From the NCBI GenBank assembly GCA_002320665.1, contig DCKO01000029.1, positions 1 to 24,097 of the forward strand: DNA of 24,097 nt, in the 5' to 3' direction. The notes beneath the pieces were generated by a model that had not been told where the DNA came from, did no database searches, and saw only the letters and a list, made by a program, of their open reading frames with translations. This document shows, in pieces, positions 6,453 to 13,002 of this stretch. Position numbers and translations under genes: made by a program. Source of the DNA: Micavibrio sp. UBA1672. Lineage in GTDB: Bacteria > Pseudomonadota > Alphaproteobacteria > Micavibrionales > Micavibrionaceae. Positions within the stretch are counted from its first letter, which is position 1. Every line of letters starts with the position of its first letter.

Positions 6453-7022
6453 ATGCAATCTACGCTTATGCTTATCAAGCCTGATGGAATTGAGAAAAAT
6501 CTTGAAGGCCCCATCAAGAGAATGATTGAAGATGCGGGCTTAGTAGTTACGCACGAAAAAGAGATACACCCAACAAGAAGCCATTTTGAAGCGCATTATG
6601 CTTTTGATGATGAATGGAAAAGAAATGTTGGAGAAGGAAATTTAAGTCTCTGTGAAAAAATGAATATCGATCCTAATGAAGCATTCGGTACAAATGACCC
6701 TATTGAAATAGGTGATGTCATTCGGGACCGGCTTATTGAGTACATGTTATCCCGCCCAATAAAAGCATTTGTGATTCAAGGTGAAGATGCAATCCAACGT
6801 GTTAGAAACTTATCTGGATCGACTGTTCCGGCTCGTGCAGAACCCGATACTATCAGAGGAAGGTTTGGATCGGACGCCAATGAACAACCTATTTTAGAAA
6901 AGCGTTCAATACAAAACATTGTCCATACATCAGGAAATTTCGAAGAAGCAGATTTTGAGCTAAAACATTGGTTCCCTGAATTATACAGTCAAGACTTAAA
7001 TTATAATCCTATTTTAAGTTAG
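6453..7022 (+). CDS. Divergent nucleoside diphosphate kinase family protein (long variant)
   Basis: 189 residues. It has the NDK signature: STLMLIKPDG at the N-terminus (Lys9), PIKAFVIQGEDAIQRVRNLSGST (Arg118), PDTIRGRFG (Arg135) and NIVHTSGNFEEADFE with the phospho-acceptor His158. The usual bacterial Ndk is about 140 residues. This one has an insert of roughly 28 residues (about 52-90) with a GTNDPIEIGDVI element, and HTSGNFEEA in place of HGSDSxExA. I recall a similar long form from archaea and candidate-phyla bacteria, which would suggest transfer. The catalytic residues are kept, so NTP:NDP phosphate exchange is plausible. GGAGA lies 9 bp before the ATG. Its partner is the kinase-fold gene upstream; the pair may be a nucleotide-based regulatory or defence module, but that is a guess. 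Confidence 0.8.
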   Translation: MQSTLMLIKPDGIEKNLEGPIKRMIEDAGLVVTHEKEIHPTRSHFEAHYAFDDEWKRNVGEGNLSLCEKMNIDPNEAFGTNDPIEIGDVIRDRLIEYMLSRPIKAFVIQGEDAIQRVRNLSGSTVPARAEPDTIRGRFGSDANEQPILEKRSIQNIVHTSGNFEEADFELKHWFPELYSQDLNYNPILS

Positions 7023-7508
7023 CTGTTCTTAATCATCAAACATCTTTAAATTTCACTGCGTATTGCTAAGTGTACGTCGTCAGCACAGTTAGAAATAGTT
7101 AAATTCTCTGAGACTTACTGGGAATAAAAATTTCTTAAAAGTATTTAATTTTCTAATGTTTTGGGATCATATTGGTTTTTTTGGAAAAAGGAAACCAGCT
7201 CATCGTTCTTGATACTTTACGAACTAATTATTATCAATGATGTGGTCATCATGACGATTATTTCTACTCTAAATATTTGTCTCGATTTTTGCCCCTGGCA
7301 CGCGAAAAAAAAGGCATTAATTGTTTTTTCATAATTAAGAATTTATACTTAAATTATCCATGGCGTCTGCGCTAAAAAGCCGCGTTTTAAACAAAACACC
7401 CAAGATATTATATCTGACGCCCCATACAACTTCACTTAAATATCAATCAATCAGCATCTTTGCACGCTGATTAATTCTATCACTTCAAACATAAAAAAGA
7501 AAAGTGCC
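7023..7508. other. Long AT-rich intergenic region
   Basis: I see no supported gene on either strand. The stretch is AT-rich with short homopolymer runs. The only structure noted is a 7-bp inverted repeat, AATCAGC at 7449-7455 and GCTGATT at 7466-7472, just before the next gene. It could be a leader hairpin or chance. Confidence 0.5.
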
Positions 7509-8240
7509 ATGCCAGATATTATTTTTACAGATATAAAAACAAAAAAATTCAATCACAATATAATCGACAAAACACCCACACTTCTGATTCCGATATGCAT
7601 TCTCTCAACCCTAAGCATTCACCTTACAATAAGCTATCTCACAACTCATAACTTGCTCTCTGACACGCCTATCGCCTCGCCATTTTTTGCAAAACCTGCG
7701 ATAAACAACTATATCCTTCTCATTCACATTTTACTCTCAATCCCTCCATGCGTAGTCGGACCACTCTTGTTTCATAAACCAATACGCAAAAGACATCTTA
7801 ATATGCACCGTCTCTGTGGTAAAATATACGTCTTATGCTGTTTGTGTGCAGCCTTTACAGCACTACCACTCGCCTTTGCCCAAAGCTCTATTACCGCAGC
7901 CACAGGCATTACCACAATGACTAGCTTATGGGCTATGACAACATGGCTAAGCTACACAAGTATAAGAGCAAAAGATATAATCGCACATCGAAAATGGATC
8001 ATCAGAAGCTACAGCCTTACCATGGCTTTTATCTCGGGGAAAATATGGCTGTATGTTATGAACGAATTTACAATTCTAAATGAGCTTACTCAAAAAGATA
8101 TCAAAAGCTGGGCGGGCTGGATCACATGCCTTATCATAGCCGAGATATGGTTGCGATCTACAAATAACGGTGGAGTATGGAAAGGTTTTATTTCCAGAAA
8201 AGTGGCTCCCCGGGCCGGATTCGAACCAGCGACCAAGTGA
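7509..8240 (+). CDS. DUF2306-type integral membrane protein, C-terminus formed by the att site
   Basis: 243 residues with about six to seven hydrophobic segments (near 24-46, 68-88, 103-124, 131-150, 166-186, 200-214). The pattern matches the DUF2306 membrane family: HRLCGKIYV (His100 to Tyr107) and a HRKWIIRSYSLTMAF block (His160 onward), typical histidines of this family. The biochemical role of DUF2306 is not established. The last 13 residues or so (KVAPRAGFEPATK) are encoded by the inverted tRNA-Asn 3' end, so the natural C-terminus was replaced by the att sequence when the element integrated. Only a short tail after the last membrane segment is affected, so the protein may still work. 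Confidence 0.75.
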   Translation: MPDIIFTDIKTKKFNHNIIDKTPTLLIPICILSTLSIHLTISYLTTHNLLSDTPIASPFFAKPAINNYILLIHILLSIPPCVVGPLLFHKPIRKRHLNMHRLCGKIYVLCCLCAAFTALPLAFAQSSITAATGITTMTSLWAMTTWLSYTSIRAKDIIAHRKWIIRSYSLTMAFISGKIWLYVMNEFTILNELTQKDIKSWAGWITCLIIAEIWLRSTNNGGVWKGFISRKVAPRAGFEPATK

Positions 8241-8247
8241 TTAACAG
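8199..8247 (-). other. att site: 3' part of tRNA-Asn (copy 1)
   Basis: On the minus strand this reads the anticodon-loop CTGTTAA (GTT, Asn), anticodon 3' stem, variable loop, T arm (GCTGG TTCGAAT CCGGC), acceptor 3' strand CCGGGGA, G and CCA (CCA end at 8203). The D arm and 5' acceptor strand are absent at higher coordinates, so it is not a functional tRNA. The 49 bases are identical to 21084-21132, making the two a direct repeat that bounds 8248-21083. It is the att core of elements integrating at tRNA-Asn. Confidence 0.85.
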
Positions 8248-8634
8248 ACAGATTTACGCTAAAAATCGCAATAAACCACAACACTAAAATTTAATTATTA
8301 CAACATGTTATACAAAGTCATATATTGCCAAGTTTTGTGATTTTTAGCTATTTTTTGATTCAAAATGGACCACTAGTGGACCAATTTTAATTATAATTCT
8401 TAATAAATTTTGCGTTATCACCAATACCGCCCACACTCAGAAAATAACATTTTTTTATGCATGACAAAGAAATAGGAAAAAAATCAGTTTAAAAATATGG
8501 TCAAAACCTTGACTCTTATGAAAAAATATGAATTGACAAGATTCCTCATAAAGTTATATCATAAATATAAGCTCATCTACCATCCATAAGGTATAAGTGT
8601 AGAAGGAGTATTCGGGGTCGCCCAAGTGGCGGCC
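8248..8634. other. Left end of island 2, no gene
   Basis: AT-rich, no supported gene. It contains the paired motif at 8366-8383. Near the right side an 8-bp hairpin with one wobble pair (GGGTCGCC, loop CAAGT, GGCGGCCC, about 8616-8636) overlaps the end of the minus-strand gene. It has no T run, so it is only a weak terminator candidate. Confidence 0.5.
8366..8383. promoter_or_regulatory. Paired 11-bp-spaced motif near left att (candidate integrase arm site)
   Basis: TGGACCACTAGTGGACCA holds two TGGACCA units whose starts are 11 bp apart. It lies 119 bp from the right edge of the att core (8247). The same design occurs at 14171, 21046 and, with TGCACC units, at 21251. Helical-turn spacing and placement beside att and int suggest arm-type binding sites for integrase or excisionase. 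Confidence 0.6.
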
Positions 8635-9123
8635 CTAGCTATTTCCGGCCCTAGGATCATTAGAGTTTCTGTACTCTTGAAGCATTTTCTCTCTCCTTCT
8701 TGGCTTTAGATCATATGCAGTTTTTAGCAACAAATGATCGCTCCGGTTCCCAAGAATAACAACAAAATTTTCCGTAGAATGCATAATCAAAATATTTTTC
8801 TCTGTTCGCCTTTTATTCTCCCAACAAAGAACATCTGGATCATTTGCCGCGGCAGCCTCTATTAACGGCTTCACCCAACACAACCTTTCACAACGTCTTG
8901 GCTCAATCTCTCTATCATCCTCAACTTCACCATATGAAATCATATGCCAAAACCCCGAATGCTTTCCTCTATGCTCAGGTGTTCTTCTACAAGTAACTCT
9001 TAAACCTAAAAAATGAACATGTTCATGAACAAAATTATCCAGAAAAACTCCATAAAGATGATCCAGATAACTATCCCAGCATCCGCCAAAATCTTCAGCA
9101 CGGATTATTTCTGGTAAAATCAT
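8635..9123 (-). CDS. Small DUF3800-associated protein, possible BECR-type nuclease
   Basis: 162 residues, no signal peptide. Its ATG overlaps the stop of the DUF3800 gene (ATGA), so the pair is co-translated. Notable blocks are SGFWHMISYG (His60), RRCERLCWVKPLIE (Arg77, Arg80, Trp83), VLCWENKRR, NFVVILGNR and LLLKTAYDLKPRRREK (Thr135, Tyr137). A C-terminal Thr-Ala-Tyr after a hydrophobic strand, with earlier His and Arg, is reminiscent of barnase/EndoU/colicin/RelE-like (BECR) nucleases, and the same TAY block closes the RNase A-like toxin of this window. I recall similar proteins next to DUF3800 genes in accessory regions but no established function. A toxin, or a nuclease partner of the DUF3800 protein, is an inference. 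Confidence 0.7.
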   Translation of the reverse strand: MILPEIIRAEDFGGCWDSYLDHLYGVFLDNFVHEHVHFLGLRVTCRRTPEHRGKHSGFWHMISYGEVEDDREIEPRRCERLCWVKPLIEAAAANDPDVLCWENKRRTEKNILIMHSTENFVVILGNRSDHLLLKTAYDLKPRRREKMLQEYRNSNDPRAGNS

Positions 9124-9827
9124 TGGTCTCTAGGACTCCATACAAGATAGTTAAATTTTTTGTAAGTATAAGATGTACTTGTTTTAATATTTGACGCTGG
9201 AAGAACTTTAATCAATTCATCTGAAACGGCTTTCTTGGCTTCATTAGTATCTAGTTCTCTAAATGCATAAGAAAGAGCGCCTATCAAAAAATCAGCGAGT
9301 TGAAGAATTTCCGATTCATGGGACCGTATTTGCTGGACTTTTTGAACACACTCCCCATCGTAATCATGGTTTCTGGCTTTTAAAACTTTGTGAAGCTCTT
9401 TAGTTGCATCACCGCCCTTTGTATCTTTAATATCAAGATAAATATTATAGCTACACCAAGCCACAATAATCCAATCAAGCATGTAATAATGCATTTTATA
9501 ATACCAGTCTGTGTGACGTTGTTTAAATGCAGCATGATCAAGCTTCGATTTATCAGGAATCACAACAGCCCGAAATTTAAGACTGGGATTAGAAAAAAAG
9601 AACTCCAAAAGATCCAGATAATAGGCTTGTTTAGACTTAGAAACTTTTGTCCATTTTGTTTCAACTCCTTTGCGAATACCATGCCTAACCTTGAGTTCTT
9701 TTAAAGCTGATGAAATTAATTTACTTTCATCAGCAGGACAGTAAACACAGCCAATAACCATAGTAGCATTATCGCCATTCTCTAAGTGCGAAGATTCATC
9801 ACAATAAACATTGAAAACTTTAGACAT
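9120..9827 (-). CDS. DUF3800 domain protein (RNase H-like fold)
   Basis: 235 residues. The N-terminal VYCDESSH (Asp10, Glu11), the central IYLDIKD (Asp132) and the late SHESEILQLADFLIGALSYAF block (Glu171, Gln176, Asp179) are the hallmark acidic positions of DUF3800, a family predicted to have an RNase H-like nuclease fold and often found in mobile elements and defence loci. The spacing of the acidic residues is compatible with a metal site. No signal peptide or membrane segment is present. It overlaps the downstream small gene by 4 bp and is the first gene of this two-gene minus-strand unit; the region upstream (9828-9938) is AT-rich and probably holds its promoter. Confidence 0.85.
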   Translation of the reverse strand: MSKVFNVYCDESSHLENGDNATMVIGCVYCPADESKLISSALKELKVRHGIRKGVETKWTKVSKSKQAYYLDLLEFFFSNPSLKFRAVVIPDKSKLDHAAFKQRHTDWYYKMHYYMLDWIIVAWCSYNIYLDIKDTKGGDATKELHKVLKARNHDYDGECVQKVQQIRSHESEILQLADFLIGALSYAFRELDTNEAKKAVSDELIKVLPASNIKTSTSYTYKKFNYLVWSPRDQ

Positions 9828-9938
9828 ACTGAAAAGCTAGAATATTAACCGAACCATATCAAGCAAATAACTTGCGCACACTTACAATCTATTTAGTTGC
9901 AATGAGCACAGCAGATGTCTAACAATACTATCAGGTCG

Positions 9939-10128
9939 TTCTCTGGAGCGGCTCGGGGCTTAGTATCCCCATTTACAAGCGGCATTCTAGACACTGCCGG
10001 AAATGTGTCGCCCTCAGTCTTAGGACTGGGTGGCGATTGCCATGTACAGGCGCAAGCTAAAAGCATCGCGCCGTTTCTTGTAAGCGGATACTAACACCCA
10101 GTCACCAGAGAGCCTTTTCTCTGGTGAT
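9939..10128 (+). ncRNA. Candidate structured RNA (multi-branch with pseudoknot/alternative pairings)
   Basis: The sequence is not coding and is more GC-rich than its surroundings. A long-range helix pairs TTAGTATCC (9960-9968) with GGATACTAA (10086-10094) and continues with TTACAAG (9973-9979) and CTTGTAA (10077-10083). Inside are three hairpins: CGGCA/TGCCG (9980-9984/9995-9999), TCGCC/GGCGA with inner CAGTC-TTAG-GACTG (10008-10036), and GGCGC/GCGCC (10049-10053/10068-10072). A perfect 10-bp hairpin follows (10102-10111/10118-10127). GACTGGGTG (10024-10032) can instead pair with CACCCAGTC (10095-10103), and CTCTGG (9941-9946) with CCAGAG (10105-10110), so alternative folds exist. The class is not recognised. 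It ends 16 bp before the ATG of a membrane protein, so it may be a leader RNA or an independent ncRNA; the strand is inferred from that gene. Confidence 0.6.
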
Positions 10129-10143
10129 TACAAGGTGTTTCTA

Positions 10144-10527
10144 ATGCAAATAATTTCATTCAAAAAGCCATGTTTTACTGACATCATAGCAAGTGCTATG
10201 CTTGTCGCTTTACTAGGCACGTTTTTAATCAGCCCATATGATGGGGCAACCCTTTTAGGTGGCGTTATAGGAACAGCATTAGACCCCATAATTTTAATCC
10301 CTTCTGCAATCATAGGAAGTGTATTTTTTCAAAAGGAAACAAAGGCCAAAATTATCAGTCTGGCAGTAATAATTTTAATTGTTCTTATCAGTAGTTTTTT
10401 AATTAGTAAAAACGGAAATCAATATAGTGAAATAGCTCTTATACGCGTTATTTCTGCAGCTTTCATATGCTGCATTTTTAGCTACATCGCAAAACTTTTT
10501 CAGAGAGGTGAAGAGGAAAGTGGCTAG
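10144..10527 (+). CDS. Small four-helix membrane protein, unknown function
   Basis: 127 residues. The ATG at 10144 is preferred over the GTG at 10135 because AAGG (10131-10134) is well spaced only for the former. Four hydrophobic segments are visible: about 12-31 (DIIASAMLVALLGTFLIS), 37-59 (glycine-rich, ATLLGGVIGTALDP), 68-86 (very Ile/Leu-rich) and 97-114. The C-terminus is charged. No family was recognised. Its leader is the structured RNA candidate at 9939-10128, which may control its expression. The next gene starts 59 bp downstream on the same strand and is also membrane-associated. Confidence 0.75.
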   Translation: MQIISFKKPCFTDIIASAMLVALLGTFLISPYDGATLLGGVIGTALDPIILIPSAIIGSVFFQKETKAKIISLAVIILIVLISSFLISKNGNQYSEIALIRVISAAFICCIFSYIAKLFQRGEEESG

Positions 10528-10586
10528 CAAAAGATAACATTTGAAAAATTTTCAGACCTTAACTTTCCTTAGCCACCCAATAATAA

Positions 10587-11279
10587 ATGAACATTAATTT
10601 AATTATTAACTCGAATATTAGTTTTGCGATAATTTCTCTAACTATAGTCGCATCTCTTCTTTTGGCATTCAGAATAATCAGAAAACAAAATCAAATTCGT
10701 TTAATTGGCGATTGCCATGCAATGGCATCTATTCTCAAGAAGTATGCATACATCTATGAATCTTTAGACAAGACAAAAACTCCATTGCTTTTTTCACCAT
10801 CTGAATATGAGGCTATGCTTACAGATATTAAAGACCTCATATATCTGCTAAGAGTGGCATCATCCCTAAATAAAGCAGAAATGGAAACTCTGCTATTCAT
10901 GAAAAATAAAATGCATGATACAATAGAGGTTGTTGACAAAAGTAGACAAATTACACGCAATTTGACTGGCGCAAAACCAAATTCCGACAGCATTATTGAT
11001 GATCTTAAAGTAGCAAGAAAAGAAAGCCTTTTAATGCTCCAAAAAATCATTAGTCATAAGCCACGTAAAATAAAAACCGAGCCCGGTTTTTTAAACGGTG
11101 AGATTGTAGCAACATCTAAAACATTAGACGGGTTAGATGTAGAAGCTGTACGCTGGGATATAGAAACTAGGGACTGGGTAAGTGCACCAGATTTATCCCT
11201 TGCTGATGTAGCATTTAAGCCCGTTCTCGACGGCAATCTATTAAGCACCGAAGAACTTAGGCATTACGGTATCCACTGA
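10587..11279 (+). CDS. Single-pass membrane protein with soluble helical domain, unknown function
   Basis: 230 residues. Residues about 10-33 form one membrane helix (ISLTIVASLLLAF) followed by basic RIIRKQNQIR, so the bulk should be cytoplasmic. Residues 40-160 are mostly helical with charged faces. The C-terminal part (about 166-230) is a small strand-rich region with DGLDVEAVRWDIETRDW. I do not recognise the family and see no catalytic motif. The ribosome site is poor, which lowers confidence in the start. The neighbouring small membrane protein may form a complex with it. Confidence 0.7.
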   Translation: MNINLIINSNISFAIISLTIVASLLLAFRIIRKQNQIRLIGDCHAMASILKKYAYIYESLDKTKTPLLFSPSEYEAMLTDIKDLIYLLRVASSLNKAEMETLLFMKNKMHDTIEVVDKSRQITRNLTGAKPNSDSIIDDLKVARKESLLMLQKIISHKPRKIKTEPGFLNGEIVATSKTLDGLDVEAVRWDIETRDWVSAPDLSLADVAFKPVLDGNLLSTEELRHYGIH

Positions 11280-11342
11280 ACACAGTGGTTGAGAAAAGCT
11301 GAGTTTTAAAAAAAATTCTACAGGGCTTCCGTTCATAATAAA

Positions 11343-11388
11343 GAGCGACTCTTCGCGCGTTAGCATTTGAATACTCGCGCTGTCGCTC
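11343..11388. terminator. Long interrupted inverted repeat in convergent intergenic region
   Basis: GAGCGAC (11343-11349) pairs with GTCGCTC (11382-11388), and inside it GCGCG (11355-11359) pairs with CGCGC (11376-11380). A shorter hairpin, CCACTG-AACA-CAGTGG (11273-11288), overlaps the stop of the upstream gene. The position between two converging genes favours a bidirectional terminator, although no clear T run follows. Confidence 0.4.
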
Positions 11389-11433
11389 CTCTATTATTCT
11401 CTCCAGCCTATGGTTATATATATGGTTATTAAT

Positions 11434-11562
11434 TTTTGAGGTGGTCAAGAAAAATCATGTACATGATAACCCTTTGATTTGAAACACTCTCATATTTTAA
11501 CCACCTCAAAATTTGATGCAGTCATTTTCTATAACCTCCAAACCCCACCAAAATTTGATGCA
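11434..11562. repeat. Iteron-like repeats and palindrome
   Basis: CAAAATTTGATGCA occurs twice as a direct repeat (11507-11520 and 11549-11562), each preceded by a CCACC-type block. A 12-bp element, TTTTGAGGTGGT (11434-11445), is inverted relative to ACCACCTCAAAA (11500-11511). Between them is a perfect 14-bp palindrome, ATCATGTACATGAT (11454-11467). Such a cluster beside a winged-helix gene resembles a replication or partition site, or an operator set, of a mobile element. The function is inferred. Confidence 0.55.
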
Positions 11563-11569
11563 CAACACC

Positions 11570-11977
11570 TCAATTTTTGTGACCGACTTTTTGTTTTTTA
11601 GGCGCATAATTTTTCCAATCATGCGTCGCTTCTCTTCCATTAACTGGTAAATATGTAATTGCCCATTCACTTGCACGCCCTATACTGTAGTCACCATCAA
11701 AACTTCTTTGAATAAACCCAACCTCTAATAGTTCCTCAAATGCCACACTCGCTGTATTGGCGCTACACCCTAAAAGCTTAGCAGCATTTGTTTCTGATAA
11801 GCCAATTCTGCCATTGCGGTTAGGAAACTCAAGCTTTTGAAGTTCCAGCAAAAGACATCTTGCTTTAAGTGAAAGAACTCGAAAGGCAGGACTGTCCCAG
11901 ACATCATGATAGATGGGTGTGGAACAAACACCGCGCTTATAATAATGCGATACTTCTTTCTTCTTCTTTCTAGGCAC
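11570..11977 (-). CDS. Winged-helix protein of mobile element (replication/regulatory type)
   Basis: 135 residues from a GTG start that overlaps the stop of the upstream gene by 8 bp. The N-terminus is Lys-rich. Then come SPAFRVLSLKARCLLLELQKLE, GRIGLSETNAAKLLGCSANTASVAFEELLEVGFIQR (helix-turn-helix and wing, roughly 57-92) and an ASEWAITYLPVNGREATHDW tail. I recall this arrangement from small proteins in alphaproteobacterial prophages and integrative elements, sometimes called replication protein. It probably binds DNA, and iteron-like repeats lie directly downstream of it at 11434-11562. An initiator, a transcription regulator, or both remain possible. Confidence 0.75.
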   Translation of the reverse strand: MPRKKKKEVSHYYKRGVCSTPIYHDVWDSPAFRVLSLKARCLLLELQKLEFPNRNGRIGLSETNAAKLLGCSANTASVAFEELLEVGFIQRSFDGDYSIGRASEWAITYLPVNGREATHDWKNYAPKKQKVGHKN

Positions 11978-12212
11978 GCTTGATTATTCTCTTTATTTTA
12001 GACATTGGTATGACACGCCCCCCACTAATGCATCTGATACCATCAATAGCCACCTCATAATGAATAACGGCATTTTTTTCATTTGGGCGCGCTTTTAAAA
12101 TTTTTATGATTGCCTCGGGTGAAAACAAAACCCTATGCTCTGACCATTTAAGGCATTCAATAAGTGAACCGTTTTTGAAATGAGCCTTATCCATGGCGAT
12201 ATAAAGTTGCAT
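11970..12212 (-). CDS. Small hypothetical protein between AlpA-like and winged-helix genes
   Basis: 80 residues. The start is uncertain: neither the ATG at 12212 nor the in-frame ATG at residue 7 (12194) has a good ribosome site. The sequence ends with a basic KIKRIIKRA. It contains EHRVLFSPEAIIKILKARPNEKNAVIHYEVAIDGIRC, an amphipathic helix followed by strands. No family was recognised. It overlaps the next gene by 8 bp and follows the AlpA-like gene by 17 bp, so it belongs to the same operon. Confidence 0.6.
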   Translation of the reverse strand: MQLYIAMDKAHFKNGSLIECLKWSEHRVLFSPEAIIKILKARPNEKNAVIHYEVAIDGIRCISGGRVIPMSKIKRIIKRA

Positions 12213-12229
12213 AAGAAATAATGCAGCGA

Positions 12230-12460
12230 TTACGGCTGCACTCCTTCATTGTTATCATTCATCCATTTGAAAAAGGCTTGCTCATCAATTAAGACACGAC
12301 GACCCTTGCGCCGGATGACGGCATCAAAACCATTCTCTTTTGCATTGAAAATCAAATGGCGCAATCCGCCTTGTGGAGGCCATGAGTGATAATCATTCCA
12401 TTTCGTAACAGGAATAAAACGGGTTTTTACTGCCTCAATTTCTATTGCTTTTTCTGACAC
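12230..12460 (-). CDS. AlpA/excisionase-like DNA-binding protein
   Basis: 76 residues from a GTG start with an AAAGGAG site 8 bp upstream. The core is the small winged HTH typical of AlpA/Xis proteins: PVTKWNDYHSWPPQGGLRHLIFNAKENGF followed by RRKGRRVLIDEQAFFKWM, a basic wing ending in the usual Phe/Trp helix. Such proteins activate or direct excision of integrated elements; the integrase gene lies about 500 bp upstream on the same strand. A perfect palindrome in its leader (12488-12501) could be an operator. Confidence 0.78.
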   Translation of the reverse strand: MSEKAIEIEAVKTRFIPVTKWNDYHSWPPQGGLRHLIFNAKENGFDAVIRRKGRRVLIDEQAFFKWMNDNNEGVQP

Positions 12461-12487
12461 GTGATTTCTCCTTTATCGCTTGTTATC

Positions 12488-12501
12488 GAGCAATATTGCT
12501 C
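12488..12501. promoter_or_regulatory. Palindromic operator candidate upstream of AlpA-like gene
   Basis: GAGCAATATTGCTC is a perfect 14-bp palindrome 27 bp upstream of the GTG start at 12460. Its position suits a repressor or autoregulator binding site overlapping the promoter. Confidence 0.5.
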
Positions 12502-12561
12502 AATACCTAGAGAAAACACGAAAATGGCTGCTAAATCCTTCTAATTAAATACCCCATTAAT

Positions 12562-13002
12562 TTAATTATTGTCTTTAAGAGATTTTTCCAAAAGATCTCT
12601 ATAATCAGGATAGCTTTCTATAAAACTCTGCAAATCATCTTTCATTTCATAAAAAGCTCTACGCACTGTCTCAGAACCTATGCCATAGAGGTTCGCAACG
12701 CTATCAATCGCATGTGTTGCTTTTTCACCACCCTCAATCAATTTCATGACATGAAAAGTGAGTTTTTGGTCACGAAAAACATTGGATTTCTTTTGGCCCC
12801 CTCGCTTTTTAGGCAGCTTATAGTGCCCTGCTTCCTGCAATTCTTTAACCAGATCATGTAAAAGCTTAATCTGAAAATCATGTAATTCATAGCCTTCTGC
12901 CAAAAGATGAGGAATCAGGCATAAATGGGCTGCAATGGTTTCAGCATCATCCGTGTGAATATTTATTATTGTATCCGCTTGAGCCGGGTTAGTTTTCGCC
13001 AC
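12562..13002 (-). CDS. Hypothetical protein overlapping the integrase end
   Basis: 146 residues from a GTG at 13002, chosen because AAGGA stands 6 bp upstream; an ATG at 13017 (151 residues) is the alternative. It overlaps the integrase stop by 14 bp and is probably co-translated. The C-terminal half has KLTFHVMKLIEGGEKATHAIDSVANLYGIGSETVRRAFYEMK, which looks like a helix-turn-helix (SVANLYGIGSETVRRAF). The middle is basic (LPKKRGGQKKSN). A DNA-binding helper or regulator of the element is likely, but I do not recognise the family. Confidence 0.7.
   Translation of the reverse strand: MAKTNPAQADTIINIHTDDAETIAAHLCLIPHLLAEGYELHDFQIKLLHDLVKELQEAGHYKLPKKRGGQKKSNVFRDQKLTFHVMKLIEGGEKATHAIDSVANLYGIGSETVRRAFYEMKDDLQSFIESYPDYRDLLEKSLKDNN

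Noticed and set aside
8090..8284. Minus-strand open frame with VAGSNPARGATF, and the same residues extending the DUF2269 frame to 21121
   Set aside because: These residues are the translation of the tRNA-Asn 3' fragment; the identical string at both att copies is an att artefact. The DUF2269 gene starts at 20971.
8635..8660. Rho-independent terminator after the DUF3800 pair
   Set aside because: The GC-rich hairpin at about 8616-8636 has no following T run in the minus direction.
9939..10128. Known riboswitch, 6S RNA, SRP RNA, tmRNA or RNase P fragment
   Set aside because: I looked for the conserved core motifs I remember for these classes and found none; it is left unclassified.
11257..11448. 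63-residue minus-strand open frame in the convergent region
   Set aside because: It overlaps the end of the upstream gene and the strong inverted repeat, and has no ribosome site or recognisable domain; more likely a chance frame.
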